NCBI GenBank assembly: GCA_000499405.2
Contig: HG738137.1
Location: forward strand, 3,286,001-3,350,000
Length of the DNA: 64,000 bases
Source of the DNA: Onchocerca volvulus
Lineage: Eukaryota > Nematoda > Chromadorea > Rhabditida > Onchocercidae
Reading direction: 5' to 3'
In this document: piece by piece, positions 55,001 to 64,000 of the stretch
How positions within the stretch are numbered: position 1 is the first letter of the stretch
How the letters are laid out: every line of letters starts with the position of its first letter
Program-made: the position numbers and the translations under genes
Notes under the pieces: generated by a model
What the model was told of the DNA's origin: nothing
Seen by the model: only the letters and a program-made list of their open reading frames with translations
Database searches by the model: none

Positions 55001-56976
55001 ATTGCAGTGTTGTTGCATTTTCTGTTTTATTGATTATTATTATTACTTCGTCACTTACTGAGTTTATCTTTGAACTGATACAAACCTTGAGATTTTTAGT
55101 AGGCAATTTATAAAGTTTAATCTTTTAAAGATGAGATCTTTTGTTTGCTTTAAAAATTAGAGGATTAAAACACAAATTCAAAAAAATTATGAGAAGAAAA
55201 ACTGATAGTTGGGAATGAAATGTGTTAGTTTTCAATTTTCAAAACCACTAAAGTTGTAATTCTTTGCTTTTACACTGAAAAAAAAAAAGGAAATCATTGT
55301 CAGAAATTCTTTTATCGACAAAAGTATAATTCAATTATTGGTTAAAGAAAATAGGTCCTTCAAGATTGGACATAAATTGCTGCATGACTTCACAGTTAAA
55401 TATAAACTTTTAAAACATTACGAAGGATTGATTAATTAAAATAATATTTTTTAACTTTTATACATCAATAAAGAATCAATATTTAACTTTTTTTTCTTTT
55501 TTTCACTATATGTAACAATCAATATTTTTTTTTCTTGTTAATGTTTTTCCTTTTTTTTTCCTTTTTTTTAGATCTAATAAATCGCTAGCAACAATAATAA
55601 TCACATATCCATGCATTTCTGCAATTTTTAAGATCCATAAATGTATTCTCTATCTATAAATTGGCATTTCCCAAATTTCTTTTTTTCTTTCTTTCTTTCT
55701 TTCTTTTTTTTTTCTGGCTCTGAACAATTCTGAAAATCTCAAATATTGAAAATAACATTTTTAGAGTATTATTAATCACTCAAATGAATCAGATAAATAA
55801 AGCATGATGGAAAACGAGTTAAAGGTTAATGCTCATTACTCTAAAAATATTTCCGTTTTATTGCTAAAATATTAAATAAAATGCAAAATTATTATGATTT
55901 TTGTGATATCCTGCACCTGTTTAAATGTCTTTTCTTTAGCGAAATATAAGTGCGATTAAATGCTAGAAAAGTGTCAAGAAAGATGAAATTCTTATAGAAG
56001 CAGTTATCATGATGATAACATAACATAGCTATTATTCTGAAATCGAGAGATAATGTGATCGAGATTACGAGATCAGTATTGCTGCATATTGTTTCCACCT
56101 GGCAGGATTAATCTCTCGAAAATCTTTGCATATAATCAATTTCTTTTTCGTCTGCTTAATTTAAGTCAAATCTTTTTTGCTTTAAACTTGCATTACTTTA
56201 GCAGTTGTCTTCTTCATTTGATGAACTTTTTTCTTTTTTGCAGAATGTACTTTCGTGTGTGTCAGCTGTCAATCAGAAAGGCCAATGAAAGTTCTATTCC
56301 ATACTTCTGCTGAATGTCAAAATCTATCACTTCTGTGCCTCTTCTACACATAATACTCATGTCAAATCGACTTACATTGGTTTGCATGTCCAAATGTTTG
56401 TTTCCATCTTTTAACACTGTATCGAAATTTTGAAAATCTCTCTCGAAAAATATTGTCCTCAACCTTTTTATTGCACTGATTATTCGAGCAACTTTGATAA
56501 GATAATAATGTTGTAAATTTAATAAGGTGATTTAAATTTACTTCTTTTCTCTATAATTTTAGAAATGTTTATTTTCGAAAAGTGAGAAACTAGTTGATGA
56601 CTTGTCATATATTTCAAAAGAAGGTGACAAATTAGAAATAAGAGATAAAAAATGAAATTTTCATCGACGATTTTGTAATTTATACTAATTAACAATCGAA
56701 AATTATGCCCAATTTGCTTGAACAGATGTCAACCATTTCAAAAAGGATGACATCCAACTGTCGTTTCTTTTTAAGCTCTTTCAAGCTGCTTTTCTTACAT
56801 CAATAGCAGCATTGTTATCGAAATTCGATATAGCACTTACTGATGTCTTCAACGGCATTAGCATCGATCCATCCGTGTTTAGACGACATGAGACATCTTT
56901 CTAACAAATCCCTTATAGAAGCAGTTTCATCGTTTCATTTATATTTGTTCCGATCAATTACGTCTCAGAATTTGAT

Positions 56977-57066
56977 AATCATCTTGCTATCAGTTCTACT
57001 TTAGTCAATCATCTTACTATCAGTTCCATTTTAAACAATCTTCTTGCTATCAGTTCTACTCAATTT
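56977..57066. repeat. Three-copy imperfect tandem repeat, 30-base period
   Basis: Units at 56977, 57007 and 57037 share AATC(A/T)TCTT(G/A)CTATCAGTTC with variable ends. Confidence 0.8.
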
Positions 57067-57727
57067 AAATTTTTAAACGATGTTATTCTGACTCTTACCT
57101 CGAAAAGATGTATTTACTAATAAACACTGCAAAAAAAGCTTAAGCTTAAAGTTACTGCAGAGTTTATTAGTAATTATAAATTTTTCTTTTTTTGTCATTT
57201 TCGGTATTTGTTTTTTTTTTATTGTGAAATTCTCATAAAGTATCATTCCCTATTCTTATAGAAACATGGCATGCCTCATTGATTTGATATCAATATCAAA
57301 TATAAACTAAGCTTAAGCTTAAATTTAGCTAAGAAATTTGAGCTTATAGAGTTTGGATTTCTTTTAGTTCGAGAATTTTTTGACTTTAGTTTTTTTTTTT
57401 TTTTTTTTTGCTTTTCATCATAAACTCATGGATTAAAATTCCAACTGTCATATAATGTCCTTTAAAATAGATGACATTATTTGATGGGAAAAATTTTTAG
57501 AAGGTTGGATTATGTAGGGAAAGGAATGAAATATAGACAGACTTCATTTTATTTATTTTTTTGAAATATATTTGCAAAGACAAGCTTTAATTTTATTTTA
57601 TTTATTTATTTCTTTATTTATTCAGGAAGCACTGTTAACGATTCCGTGCTTTATCAACTTTATGATAAATAAATGCTTTTATTAGTTGCACAAAGACGCG
57701 ACGAGATTAATCGTAATGTTTTTACTG

Positions 57728-57740
57728 TGGTCAAAGGTCA
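57728..57740 (+). promoter_or_regulatory. DR1-type element upstream of the WDR47-like gene
   Basis: TGGTCAAAGGTCA is two half-sites with one-base spacing, 361 bases before the start codon. Nuclear-receptor binding is inferred from the motif. Confidence 0.3.
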
Positions 57741-58100
57741 TCATTGTCTTCATAATATGTTATATTAAGATTTTGGTGATGCACGTTGCTTCTCGTTCTC
57801 GTTCCATTCTATGCTGAGACAATACTCGATGTCAATCTTATATCAAGAAAATCTTTGATTTCTATATCACATCCAGGAATATTATACCAAAATCTCAGGT
57901 ATTTCTTTAAATCTAAATTAAATGTTTGTTTCAAAATTTACTCATTCTTTGCATCGTTTCGTTATTTTTTTTTTAATTTTTAATTTTTTTCTTCCTTTGG
58001 TTTTCGATTAAAATATCATTGCGAAGTTACTTTGATTTTCTCGCAATATATTCTTCATTGGTAAGACTATAATGTTTATTCAATCAGATTTGTAACAACA

Positions 58101-63955
<5,855 letters not shown>

Positions 63956-64000
63956 TAATTTTGTTAATCGAAATTCGTAAACCTCATTTTTTTTAAAATG

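Larger units (their letters stand above)
52064..58100. other. AT-rich intergenic DNA upstream of the WDR47-like gene
   Basis: About 6 kb without a supported gene. It contains T-rich tracts (near 55490-55570 and 55680-55715), a three-copy 30-base tandem repeat at 56977-57066, a TTTA-rich tract near 57595-57625, AAGCTTAAGCTT motifs near 57140 and 57310, and a DR1 element at 57728-57740. Open frames such as 52595-52933 translate to Phe/Tyr/Leu-rich low-complexity sequence. Confidence 0.55.

Overview
The window is spliced, AT-rich eukaryotic DNA that fits a parasitic, probably filarial or other spirurid (clade III), nematode. The grounds are short exons ending at TTTTCAG-type acceptors, acceptor sites immediately upstream of several start codons (as expected for spliced-leader trans-splicing), nematode-type families (cuticlin ZP protein, ET/Ly6-like GPI protein, PI-3-like domain protein) and nematode-like orthologues of FUST-1, TIN-13 and NATH-10. 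The species assignment is inference. No operon of bacterial type, rRNA, tRNA, spliced-leader RNA gene, CRISPR array or intact transposon was recognised.

Layout, left to right: 0.16-1.0 kb (minus), small GPI-anchored cysteine-rich surface protein; about 4.2-5.0 kb, two isolated candidate exons on opposite strands; 8.9-13.1 kb (plus), Scratch/CES-1-type five-zinc-finger transcription factor with a candidate alternative last exon and a PAR-bZIP palindrome 2.3 kb upstream; 15.6-19.7 kb (minus), cuticlin ZP-domain protein whose fifth recognised exon has an apparent one-base frameshift; 25.3-26.7 kb (minus), small secreted protein with one pepsin-inhibitor-3-like domain; 32.3-38.3 kb (plus), FUST-1 (FUS/EWS/TAF15 family); about 39-39.8 kb, uncertain exons on both strands; 40.1-41.1 kb (plus), TIN-13 mitochondrial chaperone; 42.1-48.5 kb (minus), NATH-10/NAT10 RNA cytidine acetyltransferase in 22 exons; 49.5-52.1 kb (plus), unrecognised small lysine-rich protein; 58.1 kb to the right edge (plus), WDR47-like LisH/CTLH/WD40 protein, truncated by the window.

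The genes do not form one pathway. They mix housekeeping functions (TIN-13, NATH-10, FUST-1), neuronal or cell-fate regulators (Scratch, WDR47) and secreted or surface nematode proteins. For the multi-exon models below I checked that donor and acceptor phases agree along the whole coding path; the only disagreement is the cuticlin frameshift. Two introns use GC donors. The intervening AT-rich DNA contains two long hairpins, a diverged dispersed repeat pair, several nuclear-receptor-type AGGTCA clusters and homopolymer tracts.
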